From assembly GCA_003021785.1 (NCBI GenBank), contig PXQU01000004.1:143363-207362 (forward strand): 64,000 nt of DNA. The letters run 5' to 3'. The notes under the pieces were generated by a model. The model was given only the letters and a program-made list of their open reading frames with translations, had not been told where the DNA came from and did no database searches. Source of the stretch: Halobacteriales archaeon QH_7_65_31 (GTDB taxonomy: Archaea > Halobacteriota > Halobacteria > Halobacteriales > Haloarculaceae). Below are positions 51,425-60,751 of the stretch, one piece after another (position 1 is the stretch's first letter; each line of letters opens with the position of its first letter). The position numbers and the translations under genes are program-made.

Positions 51425-51945
51425 TGGTCTCGCTTCCCCTCCACAGCCGTCAACAGGTCCGATAGCGCCCGTCGTGCGATCTGCTCTTTGACTTCGAGTC
51501 GCGTTCCGTCGAACTCGTAGCGACGGACTCGGGCGAAGGAGTCCTGTGTACCCCAGTCGCCACGATACGCCACGCCGACGAACACCGTACCGACGGGCTT
51601 CCTGTCGCTTCCGCCGTCGGGGCCGGCGATACCGGTCGTCGAGAGTCCCCACGTCGTGTTCGCCGTGTCCCGAACGCCGCGAGCCATCTGCCGAGCGACC
51701 GGCTCCGAGACCGCACCGTGTTCGTCCAGCGTCTCGCGAGCGACCCCGACCAGCTCCAGCTTGGCGTCGTAGCTGTAGGTGGCGAGCGTCCGGTCGAAGT
51801 ACTCGGAGGAGCCGGGCACGTCGGTCAGATACGAGCCGATGAGTCCACCGGTACAGGATTCGGCGGTAGCGACGGTCGCGTCCGTCTCACACAGCGGGCC
51901 GGCGATGCGTTCCTCGATCGCGGGATCGTCAGCGAACTCGCGCAT
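51421..51945 (-). CDS. CinA C-terminal domain / nicotinamide-nucleotide amidase
   Basis: 174 residues. VATAESCTGGLIGSYLTDVP near 27 carries the catalytic Ser, and SVSEPVARQMARG-like AVSEPVARQMARGVRDTANT with TTGIAGPDGGSDRKPVGTVF match PncC, which recycles NMN to nicotinate mononucleotide. Stand-alone domain without the N-terminal MoCF part. Confidence 0.9.
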   Translation of the reverse strand: MREFADDPAIEERIAGPLCETDATVATAESCTGGLIGSYLTDVPGSSEYFDRTLATYSYDAKLELVGVARETLDEHGAVSEPVARQMARGVRDTANTTWGLSTTGIAGPDGGSDRKPVGTVFVGVAYRGDWGTQDSFARVRRYEFDGTRLEVKEQIARRALSDLLTAVEGKRDQ

Positions 51946-51975
51946 ACCCGTGGTTCGCGTGCCCGGGTCTTCAAC

Positions 51976-52332
51976 CTACACCGCGCCGGTGTCGGTGTAG
52001 GTCCACCGCTCTGTTACCAGTCCATCCGCGTCGAACCGGTGGTGGTCCGCGAAGCCGAAGGCGACCCGCTCGCCGTCCTGTCGCCCCTCGTAGCGTCCGC
52101 GGACGGCCACGGTGTCCCCGCCGGCGACGAGCGACTCGACCGCGTGGCTCCCGTCCGAGAGCGGACGGTCCTCGCGATAGAACCGCTTGAACTCGGCCAT
52201 CCCGTCGAGCGCCGGCTGACCGGGCCGATGATAGATGATATCGTCGGCGAACAGCGCGAACACCGATTCGAGGTCGTTCGCGTCGATGTGCTCGTAGTAG
52301 TCGCGGATGCGTTGCGCGTCAACATTAGCCAT
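51976..52332 (-). CDS. SnoaL/NTF2-like fold protein
   Basis: 118 residues from ATG 52332. RIRDYYEHIDANDLESVFAL, FADDIIYHRPGQPALDGMAE and VRGRYEGRQDGERVAFGFAD are the cone-shaped SnoaL-like fold used by many small isomerases and binding proteins. Catalytic role cannot be told. Confidence 0.82.
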   Translation of the reverse strand: MANVDAQRIRDYYEHIDANDLESVFALFADDIIYHRPGQPALDGMAEFKRFYREDRPLSDGSHAVESLVAGGDTVAVRGRYEGRQDGERVAFGFADHHRFDADGLVTERWTYTDTGAV

Positions 52333-52413
52333 GCGTAACCCTGTACGATAGCGAACAAAAGCGTTCGGCTCACAGACAGAAGCACCAAAGTCGCCGCCGA
52401 GTGAACGGCCGCT

Positions 52414-53514
52414 ATGGACGACGACAGGCCACTGTTCTTCCACCTGATGGCCTACGCCGACGACGCAGACCGCGACGTGATCGACATGGTGAGCGGCGAC
52501 CCCGACTGGGAGCCACCGGCTGCACTCCGCGAAGGGATCCGCGAGTTCGCCGACGCCCCCGTCGCAGCGTATCAGTATCCGCCGAGTGCGGGTGACACCG
52601 AACTCCGGGAGCTACTCGCTGACCGCCACGAGGTCCCCGTCGAACGACTCCTCGTCACGAACGGCGGCGGCGAGGCGAACCATCTCGCGATGGCGTGCGG
52701 ACTGGACGCCCACTCCGGAAACGAAGTCATCCTCACGGACCCGGTCTACCCCTACTACGCCGACCGCGCGGAGCTGCTCGACGCCGACGTGACCTACGTC
52801 CCGGTCGCCGAGGACGGAACGCTCGATCCCGCGAGCGTGCGGCGAGTCGCCAGCGACGAGACGGCGCTCATCGTCGCCTGCTCGCCGAACAATCCGACCG
52901 GTGCGGTGTACGGTGAGTCGGTCAAGCGCGAGCTCGCGGACATCGCCGAGGCGAACGACGCCCTCTACGTTAGCGACGAGGTGTACGAGGAGTTCGACTT
53001 CTCCGGGCGATTCCACTCCGCCGTCGGGTTCGATTCGCCGAACGTGGCCGTCACTAACTCCGTCTCGAAGGCGATGGCGACTACCGGGCTTCGGGTCGGC
53101 TACGCGATCCTCCCCGACCGGCTGCTCGACCCGGCACGCACCCGACATATGCTGACAAACGTCGCCGTCACCGCCCCCGGGCAGTACGCCGCGGCGAAGG
53201 CGCTCCGAGAGACGCCAGACAGCTACTACGCCGAGACGCGCGCGATGCTCGAATCCCGAATCGAGACGTTCTGTGACGCGCTCGATGCCGCCGGCGCAGA
53301 GTACATCCGGCCCCGCGGCGCGTTCTACGTGCTCGCGCGCTTCGATGGCTTCCCCGGCACGCTCGCGAACGCGAAACGACTCATCGACGAGGCGGGCGTC
53401 GCGGGAATGCCCGGCGAGGCGTTCGGCACTGCCCGCGAGGAGTGGCTCCGATTCGCCCTCGTCACGCCGCGCGCGGACGCGGCCGCCGACCGACTCACTG
53501 ACTACTTCGCGTGA
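52414..53514 (+). CDS. Pyridoxal-phosphate aminotransferase, class I/II
   Basis: 366 residues, fold type I. YQYPPSAGDTELRELLADRH, LVTNGGGEANHLAMACGL, CSPNNPTGAVY, YVSDEVYEEFDF and the Schiff-base Lys in VTNSVSKAMATTGLRVGYAI. An aspartate- or aromatic-type aminotransferase; the substrate is not clear. Stop overlaps the frame of the next gene. Confidence 0.92.
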   Translation: MDDDRPLFFHLMAYADDADRDVIDMVSGDPDWEPPAALREGIREFADAPVAAYQYPPSAGDTELRELLADRHEVPVERLLVTNGGGEANHLAMACGLDAHSGNEVILTDPVYPYYADRAELLDADVTYVPVAEDGTLDPASVRRVASDETALIVACSPNNPTGAVYGESVKRELADIAEANDALYVSDEVYEEFDFSGRFHSAVGFDSPNVAVTNSVSKAMATTGLRVGYAILPDRLLDPARTRHMLTNVAVTAPGQYAAAKALRETPDSYYAETRAMLESRIETFCDALDAAGAEYIRPRGAFYVLARFDGFPGTLANAKRLIDEAGVAGMPGEAFGTAREEWLRFALVTPRADAAADRLTDYFA

Positions 53515-53552
53515 GCGTCGGACTCTTGAGTCTCGGTCGCGTTCGGTCGGCC

Positions 53553-53885
53553 ATGCGCGACGAGCAGCACGCGACCATCGTGTACGAGCAGGGAGACGAC
53601 ATCATCGAAGAGCACGTTCGCAACGAGCATCTCGTCTACTTCCAGGACCACTGGGTGCTCCGCGCCGGCGAGGACGAGGACGGCGTCCACGTCCGCCGGA
53701 TTCCGCGCGAACGCGTCCAGTACGTCGAGCGAGCGGTTGGGGAGTTCGGCGACGAGATCTCCACGCTGAAGAGCCGCGCCGAGACGCTGGCCGACGACCT
53801 GCGCGACCGTCTGCTCGGTGACGGAGCGACCGAGACGCGAGACGCGCCCGAGGAGCCGACACACATCAACGTGGACGACGAGTAG
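53553..53885 (+). CDS. Conserved haloarchaeal protein of unknown function
   Basis: 110 residues from ATG 53553 (MRDEQHATIVYEQGDDIIEE); the track start at 53511 overlaps the previous gene. Short, acidic: an N-terminal beta part with HVRRIPRERVQYVERAVGEF, a helical SRAETLADDLRDRLL, and an acidic tail. Confidence 0.7.
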   Translation: MRDEQHATIVYEQGDDIIEEHVRNEHLVYFQDHWVLRAGEDEDGVHVRRIPRERVQYVERAVGEFGDEISTLKSRAETLADDLRDRLLGDGATETRDAPEEPTHINVDDE

Positions 53886-53960
53886 CCGGTCTGTCCGTCC
53901 TGCGAGCGGATCGATTCGTCTGGCGACACGTATAATAGCTTCTGATACAAACCGATACGT

Positions 53961-54338
53961 ATGCCCATCTCGAAGCGAGAGTTCCACTCGATAGACGACG
54001 AGCGTGGACTCGATCTCTCACCGGACACGACGCAGGGGACGCTGTATCGGTTCCTCCGGCGTCACGCCGACAGCGCCTACCGGCAGCGTGAGCTCATCGA
54101 TCAGGTGGACGTGCCCGCAGGGAGCGTCGGACCGACCCTGAGCCGACTGGAGTCACACGGGCTCGTCGACCACCGCGGCCACTTCTGGTCGATCACCGAC
54201 GAGCGACACGCCGCCGAATCGGCAGTCGTCCACAGCCACCGTACTGCGACGGAGCTGGACGGCGGCTTCTCCGACGAGGCTATCGATGCGTGGATGAACG
54301 CTGCCGTCGAGTCAATCGACGACGAGGAGCAGGAGTGA
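53961..54338 (+). CDS. Winged-helix (MarR-like) regulator, probable antitoxin partner
   Basis: 125 residues. Winged helix: GTLYRFLRRHADSAYRQREL then VDVPAGSVGPTLSRLESHGL and VDHRGHFWSI. Its TGA overlaps a GTG that opens a PemK-like frame (see the next entry), so the pair looks like a TA or stress operon. TATAATAG upstream (near 53930) fits a TATA box. Confidence 0.83.
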   Translation: MPISKREFHSIDDERGLDLSPDTTQGTLYRFLRRHADSAYRQRELIDQVDVPAGSVGPTLSRLESHGLVDHRGHFWSITDERHAAESAVVHSHRTATELDGGFSDEAIDAWMNAAVESIDDEEQE

Positions 54339-54673
54339 GCCGCGACCGGGGGACGGTCGTCTAGGCTCCCGACCCGTTCAAATCCGGCGATAGCAACCCG
54401 CGCCCGTGGCTGCTGGTCTCGGCCGGGCTCCCGTACGACGACAGCGAGGCGATCGGCGTCGCGTTCACGTCACAGTCACACCATCCCGGTAGCCTCGCCG
54501 TGTCGACTGAAGCGTGGCTTCGCGGTGAACCCGACCGACAGAGCCACGTTCTCCCGTGGACCGTCGCGACGCTGAAGACAGACAGCGACGTCATCGGCGT
54601 GCAGGGCACGGTCACGCGGTCGTTCACCGATGCCGTCGTGTCCGAGACCGTCTCGTATCTCGACGACGAGTAG
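54335..54673 (+). pseudogene. PemK/MazF-like gene interrupted by an amber codon
   Basis: 113 codons from GTG 54335 to TAG 54671, in one frame except for TAG at codon 10 (54362). The peptide reads MSRDRGTVV, stop, then APDPFKSGDSNPRPWLLVSA, with SHVLPWTVATLK and GVQGTVTRSFTDAVV later, the layout of a haloarchaeal PemK-like protein. Not in the ORF track because of the stop. A one-base change (for example TGG or CAG to TAG) would explain it; sequencing error is possible. Confidence 0.65.
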
Positions 54674-54712
54674 AAACGACACGCTTACCGGCGGCTCCGG
54701 TCGAATCAGGGT

Positions 54713-56185
54713 ATGCGCGACTGCTTCGAGATCCGGGACTACGACGCCGCCGGCCGCATCGGCGAACTCACGGTCCCGCGGGCGGGGGTCACCGTCGAGA
54801 CGCCCGCGCTCCTCCCCGTGATCAATCCGCATCTCCAGACCGTCGCGCCGAGCGAACTCGAACGCGAGTTCGGCGCGGAGATGCTCATCACGAACGGCTA
54901 CATCTTCTACGGCTCCGACGACTACCGCGAGCGCGCGCTCGAAGAGGGGTTGCACGATCTCCTCGACTTCTCGGGAGCGATCATGACCGACTCCGGCTCC
55001 TTCCAGCTTGCTGAGTACGGCGATATCGACGTAGATACGCCCGAAATCCTCCAGTTCCAGCACGACATCGGCAGCGACATCGGCACACCGGTCGATATCC
55101 CGACGCCGCCGGACGCGGGCCGCGAGCAAGCCGAACGAGAGCTTGCAGCGACCGAAGCTGCCCTCGAAACCGCCGAGACGGTCGATGTCGGTGAGATGCT
55201 CGTCAACGCCCCGATTCAGGGAGCGACACAGCTCGATCTCCGCGAGGACGCCGCCGCTCGCGCCTACACGACCGACCTCGACGTGTTCCCCGTCGGCGCG
55301 GTCGTCCCGCTGCTCAACGACTACCGGTACGACGAGATGGTCGAAATCGTCGCCGCCGCGAAGCGCGGGCTGGGAGCCGACGCGCCGGTCCACCTGTTCG
55401 GCGCGGGCCATCCGATGATGTTCGCACTCGCCGTCGCCGTGGGCTGTGACCTGTTCGACTCTGCCGCGTACGCGCTGTACGCGCGCGACGACCGCTATCT
55501 CACCGTCCGCGGAACGAAACAGCTCGCCGAGATGGACTACTTCCCCTGTTCGTGTCCGGTCTGTACGAGCCGCGAGCCGAGTGACGTTCGCGCCCGCCCC
55601 GACGACGAGCGCAAGACGCTGCTCGCGCGTCACAACCTCCACGTGAGCTACGCGGAACTCGATCGCGTCAAGCAGGCGATTCGCGAGGGGACCCTGCTCG
55701 ATCTCGTCGACGAGCGCGCCCGCTCGCATCCGACGATGGTCGACGGCTACCGCGCGCTGCTCGATCACGCGGGCCAGCTGGAGGCGACGGACCCGGTTCG
55801 CAAGGACAGCTTCTTCCATACCTCCGCCGAGAGCGCCCGCCGACCCGAGGTGTTGCGCCACCACGAGCGGCTCGATCGCATCCCGATCGACGGCGACGAG
55901 ATCCTGCTCTCCGAGGGCGGGGCGAACGGCGACTTCGACGCGACGTGGCGCATCAAACCGCCGTTCGGCCCGTTCCCGCGACGGCTCTCGAAGACGTATC
56001 CGCTCACCGCACAGGTCCCCGATCGGCTCTCGCGAGCAGCGTACGAGACCGCCGCAGACGGTATCGCTCGGCTGGTCGAAGCGAACCCCGACACCGCGTT
56101 CACCGTCGCGCACTTCGACTGGCCCGAGAGCGCGCTCGCCCGTCTGCCGGCGCTGTCGCTCGTGAATCTGACTGAGAAGAGCTGA
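54713..56185 (+). CDS. tgtA: tRNA-guanine(15) transglycosylase
   Basis: 490 residues; swaps guanine 15 of archaeal tRNA for preQ0, the first step to archaeosine. [20 protein letters not shown] start, [37 protein letters not shown] with the nucleophile/binding Asp, [15 protein letters not shown] and the zinc site [13 protein letters not shown] with a later His. The catalytic domain and linker domain are present; the PUA domain is carried by the neighbouring ArcS gene rather than here. Confidence 0.95.
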   Translation: MRDCFEIRDYDAAGRIGELTVPRAGVTVETPALLPVINPHLQTVAPSELEREFGAEMLITNGYIFYGSDDYRERALEEGLHDLLDFSGAIMTDSGSFQLAEYGDIDVDTPEILQFQHDIGSDIGTPVDIPTPPDAGREQAERELAATEAALETAETVDVGEMLVNAPIQGATQLDLREDAAARAYTTDLDVFPVGAVVPLLNDYRYDEMVEIVAAAKRGLGADAPVHLFGAGHPMMFALAVAVGCDLFDSAAYALYARDDRYLTVRGTKQLAEMDYFPCSCPVCTSREPSDVRARPDDERKTLLARHNLHVSYAELDRVKQAIREGTLLDLVDERARSHPTMVDGYRALLDHAGQLEATDPVRKDSFFHTSAESARRPEVLRHHERLDRIPIDGDEILLSEGGANGDFDATWRIKPPFGPFPRRLSKTYPLTAQVPDRLSRAAYETAADGIARLVEANPDTAFTVAHFDWPESALARLPALSLVNLTEKS

Positions 56186-56238
56186 GGACGGACGCCGGAG
56201 AGGGAAGCGAATTAAACGCGGGCCACGTTCGTCGCGTA

Positions 56239-57993
56239 ATGACCGACTACTTCGAGGTGTACGACCGAGACGGGCCGGCCCGACTTGGTGAACTCAGACT
56301 CGCCGACCCGGTTCGGACGCCCGCGCTCGTGGATGGTGTGCTCCACGACGCCGGGAGCCTCTGGCGCGAGGACCAGCCGCTTCCCGACGGTGACGAGAGT
56401 GAACTGACCGTGCTCCCGCATCGCGCGTTTCCCGCCGGGACCGACGACCGCGTGAAGGAGGCGTTTCAGATCGCGTACGACGACGTACCGTATCCGAGCG
56501 CGGCGGTCATCTCGCCGGAGACGGCCCGGGACTTCGGCGCGGACGCGTACGTCCTCTCGGGCGGTCCCGGACGCTCCGGTCACGCCGAGGGGTTCGTCGA
56601 CGCGCTGCTCAACACGAAAGCCGCGACACCCGCCGACAGCGCGCTCTACGTCTCGGGCATCGCCACGCCCGCGAACGTCGCCACACTCGCGTACGCGGGT
56701 GTCGACCTGTTCGACAGCGACTACGCGTACGTCCGTGGAACGGAAGGCTTCTATCTCCACACCGACGGCGAGTCGTTCCTCGAAGACCTCGACGAACTCC
56801 CCTGTGTCTGTTCCGCCTGCCAACAGCCGCGCGAGACGTTCACCCGTCGCGACTGCGCCGAGCACAACGTCAACGCCTTGAAGACGGAGCTGTCGCGCGT
56901 TCGCCAGCGAATCCGCCGCGGACGACTCCGCGACTACGTCGAGGGGCAGGCCCGCCACGAGGCGTGGACCACTGCCCTCGTTCGCCGGCTCGATAGCCAG
57001 TACACGTATCTTGAGGAACGGACCCCGCTCTTGCGGCGACAGGATATCCTCGCGGCCAGCGAGGATACGCTCAACCGGGTCGAAATCCAGCGGTTCGCCG
57101 ACCGCGTCACCAGCCGCTACGTCCCCCGGCTCGACGACCGCCCGCTCGTCCTCCTCCCGTGTTCGGCCCGGAAGCCGTACAGCGACTCACAGAGCCACGA
57201 GCAGTTCTCGCGCGCCGTCTCCTACCGCGGGCACGTCGTCTCGATGACCTCGCCCATCGGCGTCGTCCCGACCGAGCTCGAACTCACCTACCCGGCCCAG
57301 CAGTACGACTCGGTCGTCACCGGCGACTGGACGGCCGGCGAGTACGAGTTCGTCGCGGCGGTCCTCGAACGGTATCTCGACCGCAACCGAGACTGCTACA
57401 CCGAGCTTATCGCACACGTCCCCGAGGACTACCGACCGATCTGCGAGCGGGTCGAGGCGTCACTCGGCGTCTCCTTCGAGTACACCGTCACCGACCATCC
57501 GACGACCGAGGCGTCGCTCGCGACTCTCTCCGACGCGCTCGACGGCTACGACAGCTTCCGGATGCGCGAGCGCGAACACGCGACCGTCCGCGCCGTCGCG
57601 GACTACCTCATCGGGGATGGGGCCGGCGACGAGCTGTTCGACGATATCGAGACGGGCGGGCGCTACCCGAAGCTCCGCGTCCACAAGGAAGGCGAGCAGC
57701 TGGCGACGCTCGTCGCCCAGTACGGCACGCTCTCGTTCACGCTCGCCGGCGCGCGCGAGTGGGCCGAATCGGCCGTGCCGACCAAGACCGTCGAGATCGA
57801 CGCGTTCGTCCCACAGGGTAGCGTCCTCGCACCCGGTATCGTCGATGCGAGTGCAGAGATTCGGGTCGGCGACGAGGTGGTCATCGAGGGGCCGACGGCG
57901 TTCGCCGTCGGCCGCGCTGCGATGTCCGGCCCGGAGATGAACGAGTCCACGCGCGGGGTGGCCGTCGACGTGCGCCACTGCGAGGAGCGATAG
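56239..57993 (+). CDS. arcS: Archaeosine synthase subunit ArcS (TgtA2)
   Basis: 584 residues. The TGT-like N-terminal half (GGPGRSGHAEGFVDALLNTK) has lost the TGT active-site Asp but keeps a Cys cluster (CVCSACQQPRE). The core motif is LLPCSARKPYSDSQSHEQFS near 300, specific to ArcS, and a PUA domain ends the protein (SVLAPGIVDASAEIRVGDEV). It attaches lysine to the preQ0 base at position 15, and RaSEA then finishes archaeosine. It sits 53 bases after tgtA, so one operon. Confidence 0.95.
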   Translation: MTDYFEVYDRDGPARLGELRLADPVRTPALVDGVLHDAGSLWREDQPLPDGDESELTVLPHRAFPAGTDDRVKEAFQIAYDDVPYPSAAVISPETARDFGADAYVLSGGPGRSGHAEGFVDALLNTKAATPADSALYVSGIATPANVATLAYAGVDLFDSDYAYVRGTEGFYLHTDGESFLEDLDELPCVCSACQQPRETFTRRDCAEHNVNALKTELSRVRQRIRRGRLRDYVEGQARHEAWTTALVRRLDSQYTYLEERTPLLRRQDILAASEDTLNRVEIQRFADRVTSRYVPRLDDRPLVLLPCSARKPYSDSQSHEQFSRAVSYRGHVVSMTSPIGVVPTELELTYPAQQYDSVVTGDWTAGEYEFVAAVLERYLDRNRDCYTELIAHVPEDYRPICERVEASLGVSFEYTVTDHPTTEASLATLSDALDGYDSFRMREREHATVRAVADYLIGDGAGDELFDDIETGGRYPKLRVHKEGEQLATLVAQYGTLSFTLAGAREWAESAVPTKTVEIDAFVPQGSVLAPGIVDASAEIRVGDEVVIEGPTAFAVGRAAMSGPEMNESTRGVAVDVRHCEER

Positions 57994-58008
57994 CCGACGC
58001 GACGCGGC

Positions 58009-58809
58009 TCACAACAGCGCCGACAGCTCGGCGACCTGCTCGGGATCGTGGCCGTAGACGACGAGCGCGTCCCGCCGTCTCTCGATCGCTTGCACCCGGC
58101 GACGGCTCGCCTCCCAATCGGGCCGCGAGTGGAGCAGGTCACGACCCATCGGGTGGCCGTCCTCGTAGTTGGCCGCCGAGTAGGCCAGATCGCCGGCGAC
58201 GACGAGATCACGGCCGTCGGCGGCTCCGCGCTCGACGACCAGCCCGACGAGTCCGGGCGTATGTCCCGGGAGGTGAATCCAGTCTACCCCCTCGAACAGG
58301 TAGCCGTCGTCGCCGTAGAGCGGTCGCCACCGCAGGTCGTGATCGAAATCCGCCCGCACGTACGCGCCGGTCTCGCCGGTCACCGCCTCGAAGTAGGCGT
58401 GTTTCAGCTCCGACTCGTGTACGAAGATCGGGACATCGGTCCCGGCGAAGTTGTGTAGCCCGCCGGCGTGATCGAGATGGAGATGCGACTGGACGACGGC
58501 GTCGATGTCCGAGAGCGCGAACCCCGCTTCCGCCAGCGCGTCGGGGAGGGCGTGTTCGTCCGCATCGCGGTGGGTGAACGCGTCGTAGAGCGCGGGCGGC
58601 CAGTGACCGTCGCCCGCATCGGGATGTGAGCCGGTGTCCCAGAGCACGGTCCGCTCGCCGGTCTCGATGACGAGGTTGAACACCGGCCCGTCGGTGCGAA
58701 CGGCGTCCGGGTTCGGGTTCGAGGCGGTCGCCGTCACCGCGCCCTCCAGCGGGTAGTTCACGTCGATCGCCATCGTGCCACGGTCGATGCAGTGGACGGT
58801 GGGGTCCAT
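58009..58809 (-). CDS. Metallo-beta-lactamase fold hydrolase (lactonase-like)
   Basis: 266 residues from ATG 58809. The zinc motif is QSHLHLDHAGG near 112, with a further His in LPGHTPGL and Asp in VVAGDLAYS near 225. The combination is that of quorum-quenching-lactonase-like members (AttM/AiiA group). Substrate unknown. The longer ORF to 59481 is antisense to the next gene. Confidence 0.87.
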   Translation of the reverse strand: MDPTVHCIDRGTMAIDVNYPLEGAVTATASNPNPDAVRTDGPVFNLVIETGERTVLWDTGSHPDAGDGHWPPALYDAFTHRDADEHALPDALAEAGFALSDIDAVVQSHLHLDHAGGLHNFAGTDVPIFVHESELKHAYFEAVTGETGAYVRADFDHDLRWRPLYGDDGYLFEGVDWIHLPGHTPGLVGLVVERGAADGRDLVVAGDLAYSAANYEDGHPMGRDLLHSRPDWEASRRRVQAIERRRDALVVYGHDPEQVAELSALL

Positions 58810-58882
58810 ACCGCCCGGGCGAGCGGCGCGAGTAAAAGCATCGGGGCAGTAGCGTTTTCTCTCCGGGCGAACTACTCCGCGT

Positions 58883-59695
58883 ATGGCAGACACCGGCGAC
58901 GGCCCGACGTACCAGCTCCTGTGGGCGCTGTATCTCACGACGGTCGTCGTGACGCTCGGGATTGCCGGACTCCTCACGACCGGTGTGCGCGGAGCGACCG
59001 TCCCGATCGTCGCCGTTTTCGGCAGCACCGGGCTGGTTGCGACGCTCGGGACGGTCCTCGGACTCCGTGGCGTTCCGGCGCGGCTCGCCCCGCGACCGCT
59101 GTACGCGAGTGGGGCCCGGCTGTTACCCGGGCTCGCCGGTCTCGGTCTCGCTGCTGTCGCCGTGGTGCTGCTGTTCGATCCGCTCCATCTCGCTCTCATC
59201 CCGGGAGGGGCCGCACTCCCACTCCTCTTCGGCGGTCTCGTGACCGCCGGTGTCGGTGGACTCATCGCGATCGTCGCGGCGAACGTCGAGGCGCGCGCTC
59301 GTCTCGACGGCGTCGAGGCGACCGAGTGGCGTGCCCGACCGGACGCGCGACGACGGCGCGCGTGGTACGCCGTCGCCGTCGCGCTGGCCGTCGTTCTGCT
59401 CGCCGCGTTCGCTGTAACCCGTGATGTCACACCGCTCATCTGGGTCAACTGCGTTGCCGTCGTCGCCGCACGGGGACACAACAGCCGCCGCTACTGGCTC
59501 ACCGACGAGGAGCTCTGCTACGGGGCGACGGAAACCTACCGCATCCTCGACAGAACGGATATCGCCGGCCTCCGCTTCGAGGACGACAGGCTCCGTATCG
59601 AGCGTCGCGGCTGGCGACCCGCGCTCACCTGTGATCTCGGGGCTATCGACGACTCCACGCGCGTCTGTGACGCCTTATCGGAGGAACGCGCGTAG
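58883..59695 (+). CDS. Membrane protein of unknown function with a C-terminal PH-like region
   Basis: 270 residues, six hydrophobic segments in the first ~190, then a soluble tail RRYWLTDEELCYGATETYRI with DRLRIERRGWRPALTCDLG, which resembles bPH-type domains. No specific function. Overlaps the convergent hydrolase gene by 21 bases. Confidence 0.75.
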   Translation: MADTGDGPTYQLLWALYLTTVVVTLGIAGLLTTGVRGATVPIVAVFGSTGLVATLGTVLGLRGVPARLAPRPLYASGARLLPGLAGLGLAAVAVVLLFDPLHLALIPGGAALPLLFGGLVTAGVGGLIAIVAANVEARARLDGVEATEWRARPDARRRRAWYAVAVALAVVLLAAFAVTRDVTPLIWVNCVAVVAARGHNSRRYWLTDEELCYGATETYRILDRTDIAGLRFEDDRLRIERRGWRPALTCDLGAIDDSTRVCDALSEERA

Positions 59696-60519
59696 CTCCG
59701 CCCGGAACCACTCGGGCTGATCGACGTGGACCCAGTGGCTCGCGCCCTCGCAGCGCGCGACGGTCGGAGCGCGACATCGTCGGTCCCCCACAGCAGCTTC
59801 GTCGGCACGGCGATACGATCCGGTGCGTCGAACGGTCGCCGGAGCGTCCGGCGTCCGAGCGCGCGGTAGTAGTTGAGACTCGCCGTGAGACCCCCCTCGC
59901 GTCGCCACGCGCCGAGATACCGCTCGGTGTCCGTGTCGTCGTGCCCGGAGAGGGGACGATACATCTCGCGGAGCGCTCGGTACTCGCGCGCCCGAAGGAG
60001 TCGCTCGGGGAGCCACGGGAGCTGGAACAGCCCCGCGTACCACGACCGAAGCAGCTGTCTGCCCCGAAGCTGTGCGGGGAGTCGTTCGGGGTCGAGCGTG
60101 TTCGCGACGGCCAGCCGCTCGATGCGGTCGGGGTGGTGGCGCGCGACGGAGAGCGCGAGCGAGCCGCCCCAGTCGTGCCCGACGAGCGTCGCCGTGCCGT
60201 CACCGAACCGGTCGATGAGGTCACACACGTCCGTCCGGAGTCCGTCGAGCCGGTAGGCGTCGACTCCTTCGGGCCGCGTCGACCGGTTGTAGCCGCGGAG
60301 ATCCGGCGCGACGACGCGGTACGTCTCGGCCAGCGGGGCGATGTGATCGCGCCACGTGTACCAGCAGTCGGGAAACCCGTGGAGCAGGAGGAGCAGGGGG
60401 CCACGCGTCGGGCCGGCAGCGACGTAGTGGATCGGGCCGACCGAGCAGTCGGCAAAGCCCACCTCGAAGCCCCGCTCGTCTGCCCACCGTTCTGCTGGAC
60501 CTGGCTCCGGGTGGCTCAT
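59675..60519 (-). pseudogene. Alpha/beta hydrolase with an internal frameshift
   Basis: The first ~255 residues are a normal epoxide-hydrolase-like enzyme: LLLLHGFPDCWYTWRDHIAP, VVAPDLRGYNRST, the nucleophile elbow LVGHDWGGSLAL with Asp and TKLLWGTDDVALRP. At about 59770 the frame must change to continue into ARCEGASHWVHVDQPEWFRA, which holds the catalytic His and ends with TAA at 59675. The join also looks about a dozen residues short, so a small deletion probably caused the shift. As it stands, the catalytic His is lost from the first frame. Confidence 0.65.
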
Positions 60520-60696
60520 CGGTTCTCTGGGTCGATAGTGACGTTATTGCCGGAACAGAGACCAACGCCAGCAAGCAGCCAATGTGCGACTTCGAGCGAC
60601 TCCATGTCTGGCATCTACGTGCAGCGGCGTGGTAAAGCCGGGCGATGTGGACGAGAAACTGGTAACCACGCTGTGGCGACGATCCAGACAAGTAAG

Positions 60697-60751
60697 CTTG
60701 TGAACTACCCCACCCTACCGCTCGCCTGACGGCTCGCGCTTGAGGGTGGGG
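60697..60751 (-). ncRNA. Predicted 3' end of the TnpB omega-RNA / right end of the element
   Basis: On the minus strand, at the end of tnpB, a nine-pair stem (CCCCACCCT with AGGGTGGGG) closes over a ~26-base apical region. It is followed by GTTCACAAG, where the element's right end probably lies. In IS1341/IS605 elements the guide RNA of TnpB overlaps the 3' end of the gene and ends at such a structure (known as sense-overlapping transcripts in Halobacterium). The position matches that pattern. Confidence 0.5.

Noticed and set aside
54476-56113. Minus-strand ORF of 545 aa
   Set aside because: Antisense of tgtA, with none of the features of a real protein family.
58810-59481. N-terminal part of the 490-aa minus-strand ORF
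   Set aside because: Ser/Thr/Arg-rich shadow of the membrane protein gene; the lactonase-like protein begins at 58809.
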